A stretch of DNA of 64,000 bases, from the NCBI GenBank assembly GCA_016713305.1, contig JADJPK010000007.1, forward strand, positions 124,001 to 188,000, given 5' to 3'. The DNA comes from Betaproteobacteria bacterium. Its GTDB lineage: Bacteria > Pseudomonadota > Gammaproteobacteria > Burkholderiales > Ga0077523. Position numbers and translations under genes: made by a program. Positions 39,186 through 48,903 of this stretch are shown here, one piece after another; the first letter of the stretch is position 1; each line of letters starts with the position of its first letter. A model generated the notes under the pieces. The model worked only from the letters and a program-made list of their open reading frames with translations. It did not search any database and was not told the origin of the DNA.

Positions 39186-39962
39186 CTACCGCGCACTGTC
39201 GTGCCAACGATGGAGCGCGAGCCACGCCAACGCGCTCGCGAGAACGTAGAAGGCGATGCCGGCGAGGGCGATGAGCAGCAGCGCCGCGAACATCCGGGGG
39301 ATGTTGAGCTGCAGGCCTGCCATCAGGATCTGGTACGCGAGCCCCGACGACGTGCCGCCGGTTCCCGCCACAAACTCCGCCACCACGGCGCCGATGAGCG
39401 CCAGCCCGGCCGAGATGCGCAGGCCCGAGAAGAAGTACGGCAGGGCGGAAGGCACGCGCAAACGCAGGAACACCTGCCAGCGCGACGCTCCGTACAGGCG
39501 GAACAGATCGCGCAGACCGGGGTCCACGCTCTTCAGTCCGAGCGTGGTGCTGGACACCATGGGAAACAGGGCCACGATGGTGGCGCATGCGACCAGGGCC
39601 GTGACGGGATCGTCGACCCAGATGATGATGAGCGGCGCGACCGCGACGATCGGCGTGACCTGCAACAGGACTGCGTAGGGCATGAGGCTCGCCTCGATGG
39701 CGCGGCTCTGGACGAAAAGGAATCCGGTGGCCACCCCGGTGGCGATCGAGAGGGAGAGCGCGATCGCCGCGATCTTCACCGTCGTCAGCAGTGCGGGAGC
39801 CAGCAGGGCCCAATCCTTGGCCAGGGTGCGCGCGATGAGCAGCGGGGAGGGCACCAGGTACGCCGGCACGTCGGAGTAGGTGACGGCGAACTGCCACAGG
39901 CCCAACAGCGCCATGCCCACGACAACCGGGGCAGCGACCGTCCAGACGTGGGCGCGGGTCAT
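39186..39962 (-). CDS. ABC transporter permease (NMT1/nitrate-sulfonate type)
   Basis: A 258-residue permease with about six helices and the BPD-type loop around E-F-V-A-G-T-G-G-T-S-S-G-L. Its ATG overlaps the end of the ATPase gene. The partner ATPase and binding protein lie on both sides, so this is a three-gene importer. Confidence 0.88.
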   Translation of the reverse strand: MTRAHVWTVAAPVVVGMALLGLWQFAVTYSDVPAYLVPSPLLIARTLAKDWALLAPALLTTVKIAAIALSLSIATGVATGFLFVQSRAIEASLMPYAVLLQVTPIVAVAPLIIIWVDDPVTALVACATIVALFPMVSSTTLGLKSVDPGLRDLFRLYGASRWQVFLRLRVPSALPYFFSGLRISAGLALIGAVVAEFVAGTGGTSSGLAYQILMAGLQLNIPRMFAALLLIALAGIAFYVLASALAWLALHRWHDSAR

Positions 39963-40717
39963 GTGGCGCCCGCGTCCACCAGCATCCGCTGCAGACGGGC
40001 GCAGCGGGCGGCGAAGCGCTCCGAGACCCGGTATTCGTCGGAGCGGGGGAAGGGTTCGTCGATGACGAGTTCGCCGGCGATGCGTCCGGGGCGGGGCGTC
40101 ATCACCAACACCCGCGTGGACAGGTACACCGCCTCGTACAGGCTGTGTGTCACGAAGATCACCGTAAGCGATCGTCGCGACCAGAGTTCCAGCAGATCCC
40201 GGTCCAGCCGGGCACGCGTGATCTCGTCCAGCGCGCCGAAGGGCTCGTCCATCAGCAGCAGAGCCGGTTCCGTCACCAGCGCACGGGCAATGGAGGCACG
40301 CATCTGCATGCCGCCGGACAGCTCCCGCGGAAAGGCCGCTGCGAACTCGGCGAGGCCCACGAGCGACAGCGCGCGACCGGTCCGCGCCGCCGCGTCGCCT
40401 TCCGCAACGCCCGAGAGCGTCAGCGGAAGCCTCACATTGGCTTCCACGGAAGTCCACGGCATCAGTGTCGGCTGCTGAAAGACGAAAGCGCTGCCCCGCA
40501 TTCCGTCCGCAGGGGCGCCCACGCATTCGCCGGCATCGGCTCGCGCACTGCCCTCCGATGGAACCTCCAAACCCGCCACGATGCGCAGAAGCGTGCTCTT
40601 GCCGCAACCCGAGGGACCGATGATCGAGACGAACTCCCCGGCGCGTACGCCGAGCGAGACAGGCCCCAGTGCGTGGGTGCCCGAGGGAAACCTGTGACAC
40701 ACGCCGTTCAGTGTCAC
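39959..40717 (-). CDS. ABC transporter ATP-binding protein (NMT1 system)
   Basis: A 252-residue ATPase with Walker A G-P-S-G-C-G-K-S-T, Q-loop F-Q-Q, signature L-S-G-G-M-Q-M-R, and Walker B L-L-L-M-D-E-P. It starts at GTG 40717; an in-frame stop lies further upstream, so no other start is available. It is the first gene of the minus-strand importer operon and is divergent from mobB. Confidence 0.9.
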   Translation of the reverse strand: MTLNGVCHRFPSGTHALGPVSLGVRAGEFVSIIGPSGCGKSTLLRIVAGLEVPSEGSARADAGECVGAPADGMRGSAFVFQQPTLMPWTSVEANVRLPLTLSGVAEGDAAARTGRALSLVGLAEFAAAFPRELSGGMQMRASIARALVTEPALLLMDEPFGALDEITRARLDRDLLELWSRRSLTVIFVTHSLYEAVYLSTRVLVMTPRPGRIAGELVIDEPFPRSDEYRVSERFAARCARLQRMLVDAGAT

Positions 40718-40946
40718 GACGGAGGCCGTGCTCGCGCGGGACGGAAGTGGTCGATGCGGTCAAGGGCGGGAGACGGAGACGGTGGTCATGGGGTTCGAGG
40801 GGGCGATTGCCGCGCCCGGGTGTGGGGCGATCATACGGATGCCGTCATGCGGACGCACGACCGTGGAGGCATGGATGCCGGAACGGATCGCCGGCCGGGC
40901 GGTCGACTCCTATAATGACGGCGATCATCGGACGGTATCCGGCAGC

Positions 40947-41456
40947 ATGAAGGTATTCGGCTTCGCGGGCTACTCGGGCAGCGGCAAGACGACGCTCGTG
41001 GAGCAGCTCATTCCACGTTTCGTCGCGGCGGGTTATCGCCTGGGAGTGGTCAAGCATGCCCATCATCACTTCGACATCGATCATCCCGGCAAGGACTCAT
41101 GGCGTCACCGGCAGGCCGGTGCCACGGAGGTGCTCGTGACGTCCGATGAGCGCTGGGCGCTCATGCACGAACTGCGCGGGGGGCCTCAGCCCACGCTGGC
41201 CGAACACCTCGTCCGGTTCTCTCCCTGCGACCTGGTGCTGGTGGAAGGTTTCAAGAAGGAACCCCTGCCCAAGCTGGAGGTGCATCGCCGCGACACTGGC
41301 GCGCCGGTCCTGTTCGATGCCGATGATAATATCGTCGCTGTTGCCACGGACGAGCCGCTCGCCACCGATCTGCCGCAATTGCGGATCGACGACTACGACG
41401 GGATCGTCCGCTTCATCCTCGAATACGTGGGCCTCGCCGAAGGCCCCGCACCATGA
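40947..41456 (+). CDS. mobB: MobB, molybdopterin-guanine dinucleotide biosynthesis adaptor
   Basis: A 169-residue P-loop GTPase with G-Y-S-G-S-G-K-T-T-L at the N-terminus and the MobB segment V-V-K-H-A-H-H-H-F-D-I-D-H-P-G-K-D-S-W-R. It helps MobA attach GMP to molybdopterin for bis-MGD enzymes such as the formate dehydrogenase nearby. ATG 40947 gives the normal family start; the TATAAT at 40911-40916 is a possible -10 element. It begins mobB-moaD-moaE. Confidence 0.94.
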   Translation: MKVFGFAGYSGSGKTTLVEQLIPRFVAAGYRLGVVKHAHHHFDIDHPGKDSWRHRQAGATEVLVTSDERWALMHELRGGPQPTLAEHLVRFSPCDLVLVEGFKKEPLPKLEVHRRDTGAPVLFDADDNIVAVATDEPLATDLPQLRIDDYDGIVRFILEYVGLAEGPAP

Positions 41457-41466
41457 TCTCGATGCC

Positions 41467-41721
41467 ATGATTCACGTGCTGTACTTCGCGCGCCTCAAGG
41501 AATCGCTGGGCAAGGATGCCGAGCGCCTCGAACTCCCCGCCGGCGTGTCCGACGTGGCAGGTCTCACCGCGTGGCTGCGTACGCGCGGCGGTGCGTGGGA
41601 GCACGAACTGGCGCCCGGGCGTCCGGTGCGCGCCGCCGTCAATCAGGACATGGCCAAGGGCGAGACGCCCCTGCGCGACGGCGACGAGATCGCGTTCTTT
41701 CCGCCGGTGACCGGAGGCTGA
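41467..41721 (+). CDS. moaD: MoaD, molybdopterin synthase sulfur-carrier subunit
   Basis: An 84-residue ubiquitin-fold sulfur carrier. It begins M-I-H-V-L-Y-F-A-R-L-K-E and ends in the required Gly-Gly (P-P-V-T-G-G), which is thiocarboxylated to donate sulfur to precursor Z. It lies between mobB and moaE with 10-bp and 2-bp spacers. Confidence 0.95.
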   Translation: MIHVLYFARLKESLGKDAERLELPAGVSDVAGLTAWLRTRGGAWEHELAPGRPVRAAVNQDMAKGETPLRDGDEIAFFPPVTGG

Positions 41722-41723
41722 GC

Positions 41724-42221
41724 GTGAATCGAGCGGAAGGGCCGGCCACCGCCATGGGCAGCACCACCGTGCGCGTGCAGGAATCCGATTTCGACGTCGG
41801 GGCGGAGATCGGCAGGCTGCGCCAGGGCAACGGGCGAATCGGCGCGGTGGCAAGCTTCGTCGGCGTCTGCCGCGACCTGAACGAAGGCGACAGCGTCGCC
41901 GACATGGTGCTGGAGCACTATCCCGGCATGACCGAGAAGGCGCTCGCGAAGATCGCCGACCAGGCACGCGGGCGCTGGGACCTCATCGACATCCTCATCG
42001 TGCACCGCGTGGGCCGGATCCTGCCCACCGAGCAGATCGTGCTGGTGGTGGTGACAAGCGCGCATCGCGGCGAAGCCTTCGCCGCTTGCGAATTCCTGAT
42101 GGACTACCTGAAGACGCAGGCGCCGTTCTGGAAGAAGGAATCCACCGCGGCGGGCTCGCGCTGGGTGGATGCCCGGACCACGGACGATGCCGCCGCGCAG
42201 CGCTGGGAGGGAAGCCGCTGA
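41724..42221 (+). CDS. moaE: MoaE, molybdopterin synthase catalytic subunit
   Basis: A 165-residue enzyme subunit that makes molybdopterin together with MoaD. It has G-A-V-A-S-F-V-G-V-C-R, L-E-H-Y-P-G-M and the K-K-E motif in W-K-K-E-S. The GTG start at 41724 has G-G-A-G-G at a good distance; ATG 41754 would give 155 residues. It is followed 1 bp later by the ModE-type gene. Confidence 0.94.
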   Translation: MNRAEGPATAMGSTTVRVQESDFDVGAEIGRLRQGNGRIGAVASFVGVCRDLNEGDSVADMVLEHYPGMTEKALAKIADQARGRWDLIDILIVHRVGRILPTEQIVLVVVTSAHRGEAFAACEFLMDYLKTQAPFWKKESTAAGSRWVDARTTDDAAAQRWEGSR

Positions 42222-42222
42222 C

Positions 42223-42609
42223 ATGGCGCGAGCCAAGGACGCCCCGGGGAACGGAAAGATCCCCAAACCGCAGATCCGCATCCTCTTCCGCAAGGCCATC
42301 GCCATGGGCCCGGGCAAGTCCGAACTGCTCCAGGCGATCGATCGCACCGGATCGATCTCCGCCGCGGCGCGGGACATGGGCATGTCGTACCGCCGCGCCT
42401 GGCTGCTCGTCGACACGATGAACCAGAGTTTCAAGCATCCCCTGGTCACCACCGAAACCGGGGGCCAGCGCGGCGGCGGCGCCACCGTCACGGAGTTCGG
42501 GCAGGATGTTCTCGCCCGCTATCTCGCGATGGAAGCGAAGGCGGCCTTGGCAGTGGAAAAGGAGATGGGAGAGTTCGTGAAGCTCATGTCCCGCCTGCCG
42601 CTGGAGTGA
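42223..42609 (+). CDS. ModE-type winged-helix regulator (DNA-binding domain only)
   Basis: A 128-residue protein with the ModE N-terminal LysR-like winged helix: A-I-A-M-G-P-G-K-S-E-L-L-Q-A-I-D-R-T-G-S-I-S-A-A-A-R-D-M-G-M-S-Y-R-R-A-W, then G-G-x-x-G-G-G-A-x-V-T-E-F-G. No molybdate-binding MOP domain is present, so if it senses metal it does so another way. It ends the mobB-moaD-moaE group. It may control the fds or modBC genes. Confidence 0.88.
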   Translation: MARAKDAPGNGKIPKPQIRILFRKAIAMGPGKSELLQAIDRTGSISAAARDMGMSYRRAWLLVDTMNQSFKHPLVTTETGGQRGGGATVTEFGQDVLARYLAMEAKAALAVEKEMGEFVKLMSRLPLE

Positions 42610-42640
42610 CGGCGGCGTCCCTGCGCCCTTGCGTGGCGTA

Positions 42641-42868
42641 TCAGGCCGTGCCTTCGGGGACGGTCAATTGCAGGACGGCCTGCCGCGCGAGTTCGCTCAA
42701 CTCCGCACCGCCCGTCCGCGCATAGCTCACGATCTCCCGCCGCATCCGCGGATCCCAGAACCGCTGCATGTGGCTCGTCACCCCTTTCACGGCCAGTTCC
42801 TTGTCGGGCTCGGGCTCGAAGAATCGGGCGATGTCGTTGGCCATCTTGACCAGGCGCGTGATTTCCAT
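42641..42868 (-). CDS. fdsD: FdsD, formate dehydrogenase delta subunit
   Basis: A 75-residue protein starting M-E-I-T-R-L-V-K-M-A-N-D-I-A-R-F-F and containing H-M-Q-R-F-W-D-P-R-M-R, the FdsD pattern. The delta subunit is needed for assembly or activity of the NAD-dependent formate dehydrogenase. It is the last gene of the fds operon. Confidence 0.93.
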   Translation of the reverse strand: MEITRLVKMANDIARFFEPEPDKELAVKGVTSHMQRFWDPRMRREIVSYARTGGAELSELARQAVLQLTVPEGTA

Positions 42869-42878
42869 GGGCGTTCAA

Positions 42879-43697
42879 TCAGAAGTTCGATGAAGGAGAG
42901 GAGTACACCGTATGCCGGTCCTGCCGGGCGAATCCGATCAGCGTGAGCCCGGCTTGGCTGGCCGTGCGCACGGCCAGCGCCGTCGGCGCGGAGACCGCCG
43001 ATAGTAGCGGGATGCCCGCGGCGGCGGTCTTGTGGACCATCTCGTAGCTGGCCCGGCTCGTCACGGCGGCAAACCCGCTGGACGGATCCGTACCCCCGCG
43101 CAGCAGCGCGCCGATCATCTTGTCCAGGGCGTTGTGCCGGCCCACGTCTTCCCGCAGCAGCCGAACCCGACCCGAGCGATCGGCAAATGCGGCGGCGTGC
43201 ACCGACCCGGTGAGCGCGTTGAGGCTTTGTCCTGCGGCGAGTTCCGTGTGCGCGCGTCTCAGCGCACGTGCGTCGGCCTCGGGCGCGGAGGGCACTCTGC
43301 GGACGGGCCGCAACGCATCCGAGAGCATCTGCGCGCCGCACAGCCCGCAGCCCGTGCGACCCGCCAGCGAACGGCGCCGATCCGCGATGCGGTCGGTGAG
43401 CGGCAGAGGAATGCTCAGGTACACCGAGAAGCCCTCATCTTCCGGCACGACTTCCACGGCCTGGATGTGGCCGGCCGATTCGACGATGCCTTCGGTCAGG
43501 CTGAATCCCCAGGCGAAGTCCTCGAAGTCCAGCGGCGTCGCGAGCATCACGGCGAACGGGATGCCGTTGTAGACGAATGCCACGGGACACTCTTCCGCGA
43601 CCTGGTCTTCCGCCCGCACCACGGCATCGTCATGGCAGCGCCTCACCGGCACGCGGGTATGCGCGCCGTCGAGGCCTTGCATGTCGCCCGGTTTCAC
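42879..43697 (-). CDS. fdhD: FdhD, sulfurtransferase for formate dehydrogenase
   Basis: A 272-residue protein needed for Mo-cofactor sulfuration in formate dehydrogenase. It has the cysteine pair in G-R-T-G-C-G-L-C-G-A, the segment D-V-G-R-H-N-A-L-D-K, and S-R-A-S-Y-E-M-V-H-K. The start is GTG 43697 or ATG 43682. It lies 5 bp downstream of fdsA and 10 bp before fdsD. Confidence 0.95.
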   Translation of the reverse strand: MKPGDMQGLDGAHTRVPVRRCHDDAVVRAEDQVAEECPVAFVYNGIPFAVMLATPLDFEDFAWGFSLTEGIVESAGHIQAVEVVPEDEGFSVYLSIPLPLTDRIADRRRSLAGRTGCGLCGAQMLSDALRPVRRVPSAPEADARALRRAHTELAAGQSLNALTGSVHAAAFADRSGRVRLLREDVGRHNALDKMIGALLRGGTDPSSGFAAVTSRASYEMVHKTAAAGIPLLSAVSAPTALAVRTASQAGLTLIGFARQDRHTVYSSPSSNF

Positions 43698-43701
43698 CCG
43701 G

Positions 43702-46554
43702 TCAGGCTCCCTGGGTTTCGCGCTTCTTTCCGTCCAGCAGCGAAAGCTGCTCCTCGCTGAACTCGCGGAAGCGCTTCTGCCATTCGGAGGGCTGCGTCAC
43801 CGGTTCGACCTGCACGGCTGTCACCTTGTATTCGGGGCAGTTCGTGGCCCAGTCGGAATTGTCGGTCGTGATCACGTTGGCACCGGACTCGGGGAAGTGG
43901 AATGTCGTGTACACCACGCCCGGCTAGACTCTTTCAGTGATGACGGCACGCAGCACGGTCTCGCCGGCCCGGCTGCGCACGCCGACCCAGTCGCCCTCGC
44001 GGATGCCACGCAGTTCGGCGTCGCTCGGGTGGATCTCCAGGCGGTCCTCGTCGTGCCACATCACGTTCGGTGTCCGGCGCGTCTGCGCCCCGACGTTGTA
44101 CTGGCTCAGGATCCGGCCGGTGGTGAGGATGAGCGGATACTTCCGGCTGGTGCGCTCCTCCGTCGGCACATAGCGTGTGATGACGAAGTTGCCCTTGCCG
44201 CGCACGAACTCCTCGACGTGCATGGTGGGCGTGCCCAGGGGCGAGTGATCGTTGCAGGGCCACTGGACGCTGCCCAGCTGGTCGATCTTCTCGAAACTCA
44301 CGCCGTGGAACGTGGGGGTGAGCCGCGCGATCTCGTCCATGATCTCGGACGGGTGCCGGTAGTGCATGGGATAGCCCAGCGCGTTCGCGAGCATCTGGGT
44401 CACCTCCCAGTCCTGCTTGCCGCCCAGCGGCGGCATCACCTTGCGCACGCGGGAGATCCGGCGTTCGGCATTGGTGAACGTGCCGTCCTTTTCCAGGAAC
44501 GAGGAGCCGGGGAGGAAGACGTGCGCGTACTTTGCCGTTTCATTGAGGAAGATGTCCTGCACCACCACGCATTCCATGGCGCGCAACGCCGCCGTGACGT
44601 GCTGGGTGTCGGGATCCGACTGGGCGATGTCCTCGCCTTCGACGTAGATGCCGCGGAAGCTTCCGTCCAGCGCCGCATCCAGCATGTTGGGAATCCGCAG
44701 ACCCGGTTCCGGATCGATGCGCACGCCCCATTCGGCCTCGAACAGGTCGCGCGTCTCCTTGTCGGACACGTGCCGGTAACCCGGCAACTCGTGCGGGAAC
44801 GAGCCCATGTCGCACGCGCCCTGCACATTGTTCTGGCCGCGCAGGGGATTCACGCCGACGCCTTCCCGGCCGATGTTGCCGGTGACCATCGCGAGGTTCG
44901 CGATGCCCATCACCATCGTCGAGCCCTGCGAGTGCTCGGTCACGCCCAGGCCGTAGTAGATGGCCGCGTTGCCGCCGGTGGCGTAGAGCCTGGCGGCCTC
45001 GCGCACGTCCTTCGCGGGCACGCCCGTTTCGGCCTCCATCGCTTCGGGGGAGTTGGCCGGATCGCAGATGAAATCGCGCCACTTGGAGAAAGCGGGCTCC
45101 TCGCAGCGGCTGCGCACGAACGACTCATTCCAGAGTCCTTCGGTCATGATCACGTGCGCCAGCGCGTTGACCACCGCCACGTTCGTGCCGGGTCGCAGCT
45201 TGAGGTGCTGGGACGCCTGGACGTGCGGCGAGCGCACGAGGTCGATGGAGCGCGGATCCACGACGATGAGCTTCGCGCCCTCGCGCAGGCGGCGCTTCAT
45301 GCGCGACCCGAACACGGGGTGGCCGTCGGTCGGATTGGCGCCGATCACCATGATGACGTCCGCCTTGTCGACCGAGTCGAACGTCTGCGTGCCGGCCGAT
45401 TCGCCGAGCGTCGTCTTGAGACCGTAGCCGGTGGGCGAGTGGCAGACGCGAGCGCAGGTGTCGACGTTGTTGTTGCCGAAGGCGGCCCGTATGAGCTTCT
45501 GCACGAGGTACGTTTCCTCGTTCGTGCAGCGGGACGAGGTGATGCCCCCCACGGCACCCCGGCCGTACTTGGCCTGGATGCGCTTGAATTCGGACGCGGC
45601 GTGGCCGATGGCCTCGTCCCAGCTCACCTCGCGCCATGGTTCGTCGACGCTCGCGCGGATCATCGGCCTGGTGATCCGGTCCTTGTGCGTGGCATAGCCG
45701 ATGGCGAACCGGCCCTTCACGCACGAGTGGCCATGGTTGGCGTGGCCGTCCTTGTTGGGCACCATGCGCACCACTTCGTTGCCCTGCATCTCGGCGCGGA
45801 AGGAACAGCCCACGCCGCAGTAGGCGCAGGTGGTGACCACGCTGTGCTCCGCCTGGCCCATCTCGATCACGGACTTTTCCATGAGCGTCGCCGTGGGACA
45901 CGCCTGGACACACGCTCCGCAGCTCACGCACTCGGAATCCATGAAATCCTCGCGCTGGCCGGGCGACACCATGGACGCGAAACCGCGGCTGTCGATCGTG
46001 AGGGCGAAGGTGCCCTGGACCTCTTCGCAGGCGCGCACGCAACGGGAGCAGACGATGCACTTCGAGGGGTCGAACGTGAAATAGGGGTTGGAGGTGTCCT
46101 TGGCGGACTTCAGGTGGTTCGCGCCATCGTAGCCATACCGGACTTCGCGCAGTCCGACCACGCCCGCCATGTCCTGCAGCTCGCAATTGCCGTTGGCCGC
46201 ACAGGTGAGGCAGTCGAGCGGGTGGTCGGAGATGTACAGCTCCATCACGTTGCGGCGGATCTTGGCCAGCGACGCGGACTGCGTGCGAACGACCAGTCCG
46301 GGCGCGACCGGCGTCGTACAGGATGCCGGGTAACCCTTGCGCCCTTCGATCTCGACCAGGCACATGCGGCAGGAACCGAACGGTTCCAGCGAGTCCGTCG
46401 CGCACAGTTTGGGGATGGAGACGCCGGCATCCGCGGCCGCCCGCATGATCGACGTGCCTTCCGGGACGGTGACCTGCACTCCGTCGATCTCCAGCGTCAC
46501 TTCGCGTTCGCTCTTGCGGGGCGGGGTGCCCAGGTCGATGTAGCGGATGCCCAT
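43702..46554 (-). CDS. fdsA: FdsA, NAD-dependent formate dehydrogenase catalytic subunit (in-frame TAG)
   Basis: The Mo/W-bis-MGD subunit that oxidises formate to CO2. It has an N-terminal 2Fe-2S ferredoxin-like domain, the His-Cys cluster region (Y-I-S-D-H-P-L-D-C-L-T-C), two 4Fe-4S motifs (C-I-V-C-S-R-C-V-R-A-C and C-V-S-C-G-A-C-V-Q-A-C), the C-A-Y-C-G-V-G-C cluster, and the active-site Cys in T-C-A-R-V-C-H-S-P-T. ATG 46554 follows A-A-G-G-A-G-G. An amber codon at 43926-43924 splits off the last 74 residues, which stay in the same frame and match the family end (P-G-V-V-Y-T-T-F-H-F-P-E). Relatives have Gln here, so CAG to TAG is one base. Total about 950 codons, normal for FdsA. Confidence 0.93.
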
Positions 46555-46574
46555 GGTGCGTCCTCCTTGGAGGG

Positions 46575-48134
46575 TCAGGCGGCGGCTGCCAGCGCGTTGC
46601 GCGGCAGGCCGAAATCTTCGGGAAAGTGCTTCAGCGCGGAGAGCACGGGGAAGGGCGTCATCCCGCCCAGCGCGCACAGCGAGCCGTTCAGCATGGTGTC
46701 GCACAGGTCGCGCAGCAGGGCCGTGTTCGCGTCCCGGTCCCGGCCTGCCACGATCCTGTCGATCACCTTGAACCCTCGCGTCGAACCGATACGGCAAGGC
46801 GTGCACTTGCCGCACGATTCGATGGCGCAGAACTCCATCGCATACCGGGCGAGCTTCGCCATGTCGGCCGTGTCGTCGAACACCACGATGCCGCCATGGC
46901 CCACCATCGCGCCCGCCGCAGCGAACGCCTCGTAGTCCAGCGGCAGATCGAACTGCGACGCCGGAATGTAGGCGCCCAGAGGACCGCCCACCTGCACGGC
47001 CTTGATGGGCCGCCCGCTGGCCGAACCGCCACCGTAGTCGTACAGCAACTCGCGCAATGTCACGCCGAATGCCTTTTCGACAAGTCCGCCGTGCCGGATG
47101 TTTCCCGTGAGCTGGATGGGGAGGGTACCCTGGGACCGGCCGACCCCGTAATCCCGGTAGTAGGCGGCGCTCCGGTCCAGGATGATCGGTGCCGAGGCGA
47201 ACGTGATGACGTTGTTGATCACCGTGGGCTTGCCGAACAGGCCCGAGATGGCGGGCACGGGCGGCTTGAACCGGACCATGCCGCGTTTGCCCTCCAGGCT
47301 CTCCAGCAGGGAGGTCTCCTCGCCGCAGATGTAGGCTCCTGCGCCGCGGCGGACCTCGATGTCGAACGCCTTGCCGGAGCCCAGGACGTTCTCCCCCAGA
47401 ATCCCGTGCAGGCGCGCATTCGCGATCGCGGCCAGCAGCGTCCGCTCGGCATCCGGGTACTCGGAGCGCAGGTAGATGTAGCCCTTCGTGGCCCCCGTGG
47501 CGACACCGGCGATGGTCATTCCCTCTACCAGCACCAGGGGATCGCCTTCCATGATCATGCGGTCCGAGAAGGTGCCGGAATCGCCTTCGTCGGCATTGCA
47601 GACGACGTATTTCTGACTCGCGGCCGTCTGCAGCACCGTGTTCCACTTGATGCCCGTGGGAAATGCCGCACCTCCGCGGCCACGCAGACCGGATTCCGTG
47701 ATGGTCTTCACCACGTCCGCGCCGCTCATGGCCAGGGCGTTGCGCAGACCGCGCAATCCGCCGTGGGCTTCGTAGTCGCTGCACGACACCGGATCCGTCA
47801 CACCCACCCGGGCGAAGCACAGGCGATCCTGCTTCGCGAACCACGGGTGTTCCTCGATCCTGCCGATGCGGGCGCGATGTTCCCCGCCTTCGAGGAAGCC
47901 GGCCTCGAACAGTCCGGGCACTTCCACGGCATCCACGGGTCCGTACGCCGTGCGGCCGGCGGGCGTTTCCACTTCCACCAGCGGCTCCAGCCAGAACAGG
48001 CCTCGCGATCCGTTTCGCACGATCTGCACGGACGCTCCGCGGCTGCGTGCCTCGGCGGCCAGCACAGCCGCGACCTCGTCGGCCCCCACGCTGCGCGCCG
48101 AGGCATCGCCCGGCACATAGATCCGGACCGTCAT
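46575..48134 (-). CDS. fdsB: FdsB, NADH/FMN-binding diaphorase subunit of formate dehydrogenase
   Basis: A 519-residue NuoF-like subunit passing electrons to NAD+. An N-terminal thioredoxin-like part is followed by the FMN/NADH region R-G-R-G-G-A-A-F-P-T-G and G-A-G-A-Y-I-C-G-E-E-T, then the 4Fe-4S motif E-S-C-G-K-C-T-P-C-R. ATG 48134 overlaps the fdsG stop (ATGA) and has GGGAGGT upstream. It lies 20 bp before fdsA. Confidence 0.95.
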   Translation of the reverse strand: MTVRIYVPGDASARSVGADEVAAVLAAEARSRGASVQIVRNGSRGLFWLEPLVEVETPAGRTAYGPVDAVEVPGLFEAGFLEGGEHRARIGRIEEHPWFAKQDRLCFARVGVTDPVSCSDYEAHGGLRGLRNALAMSGADVVKTITESGLRGRGGAAFPTGIKWNTVLQTAASQKYVVCNADEGDSGTFSDRMIMEGDPLVLVEGMTIAGVATGATKGYIYLRSEYPDAERTLLAAIANARLHGILGENVLGSGKAFDIEVRRGAGAYICGEETSLLESLEGKRGMVRFKPPVPAISGLFGKPTVINNVITFASAPIILDRSAAYYRDYGVGRSQGTLPIQLTGNIRHGGLVEKAFGVTLRELLYDYGGGSASGRPIKAVQVGGPLGAYIPASQFDLPLDYEAFAAAGAMVGHGGIVVFDDTADMAKLARYAMEFCAIESCGKCTPCRIGSTRGFKVIDRIVAGRDRDANTALLRDLCDTMLNGSLCALGGMTPFPVLSALKHFPEDFGLPRNALAAAA

Positions 48135-48601
48135 GCGACCTCCCGAAGCTGGCTGGCCAGGACGCCGGCGGCGTCCGCGTTCACGCGTCCCCGCAGCCGG
48201 CCATCGACCATGAGCGAAGGCGCCAGGGCGCAGTTGCCGAGGCAGTAGACGGGTTCCAGCGTGACGGCACCGTCCGCGGTGGTCTGGTGGAGATCCACAC
48301 CCAGCGCCTGGCGCAGCGATGCGAGCAGGGTATCGGCACCCATCGACTGGCACGCCTCCGCCCGGCAGACCTGGACCACGTGCCGTCCCGGCGGCACCTG
48401 GCGGAAGTGGTGGTAGAACGACACCACGCCATGGACTTCTGCACGGGACAGGTTCAGCGCACTGGCGATGGAAGCGATGGCCTCCGGCGGAACGTGGCCC
48501 AGGGCATCCTGGATGTCGTGCAGCAGGGGCAGAAGGCCCCCGGGGACGTGCTGATGTCGTTCGATTGCCCGACCTATGACGGCGCTGGCGTCATCCGGCA
48601 T
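48131..48601 (-). CDS. fdsG: FdsG, 2Fe-2S subunit of formate dehydrogenase
   Basis: A 156-residue NuoE-like protein with four cysteines for a 2Fe-2S cluster (C-R-A-E-A-C and C-L-G-N-C-A). ATG 48601 is chosen from AGGAGG upstream and the family start; the open frame further upstream shows no resemblance. It is the first gene of fdsGBA-fdhD-fdsD, which is read away from the ModE-binding-protein fusion at 48.9 kb. Confidence 0.94.
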   Translation of the reverse strand: MPDDASAVIGRAIERHQHVPGGLLPLLHDIQDALGHVPPEAIASIASALNLSRAEVHGVVSFYHHFRQVPPGRHVVQVCRAEACQSMGADTLLASLRQALGVDLHQTTADGAVTLEPVYCLGNCALAPSLMVDGRLRGRVNADAAGVLASQLREVA

Positions 48602-48636
48602 GACTTCCTCCTGGAGGGGCCCCTTCAGGACGGGGC

Positions 48637-48695
48637 GCCCCATGTTATCGACGGGGATCCGGCATCCTCCATAGGAATCGAGCAACATATGGGGC
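48637..48695. promoter_or_regulatory. inverted repeat in fds promoter region
   Basis: GCCCCATGTT (48637-48646) is mirrored by AACATATGGGGC (48684-48695), nine of ten positions matching if a two-base insertion is allowed. A short palindrome GCGAGG-GG-CCTCGC is at 48702-48715. The rest of the 302-bp divergent region (48602-48903) shows no ModE-type dyad. These may be operator sites for fds; no regulator is proven. Confidence 0.3.
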
Positions 48696-48903
48696 AGGCA
48701 CGCGAGGGGCCTCGCCTCAAAGCGGCATTCGAGACGCTTGCCGGACCCCGGGCCGGATCGGGAACCGGCGCCGGAACCAGCGGACGAGTCACCCGCGCCC
48801 CAGCTTGTGCCTGGGGGAGAGCTCGACAGGGATCGCACCGGATCACGAGCATCTGCGACGCTAACAGGTGCATTGCGGCACCTTAATATGAAAAACCGTT
48901 CAC

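Noticed and set aside
43924..43926. Selenocysteine or pyrrolysine in formate dehydrogenase
   Set aside because: The codon is TAG, not TGA; the active-site residue is an ordinary Cys in T-C-A-R-V-C-H; the site lies far from the active centre, and no pyl gene is seen.
48602..48903. ModE-type dyad before the fds operon
   Set aside because: No CGnTAT-N12-ATnnCG pattern was found by eye; only other inverted repeats.
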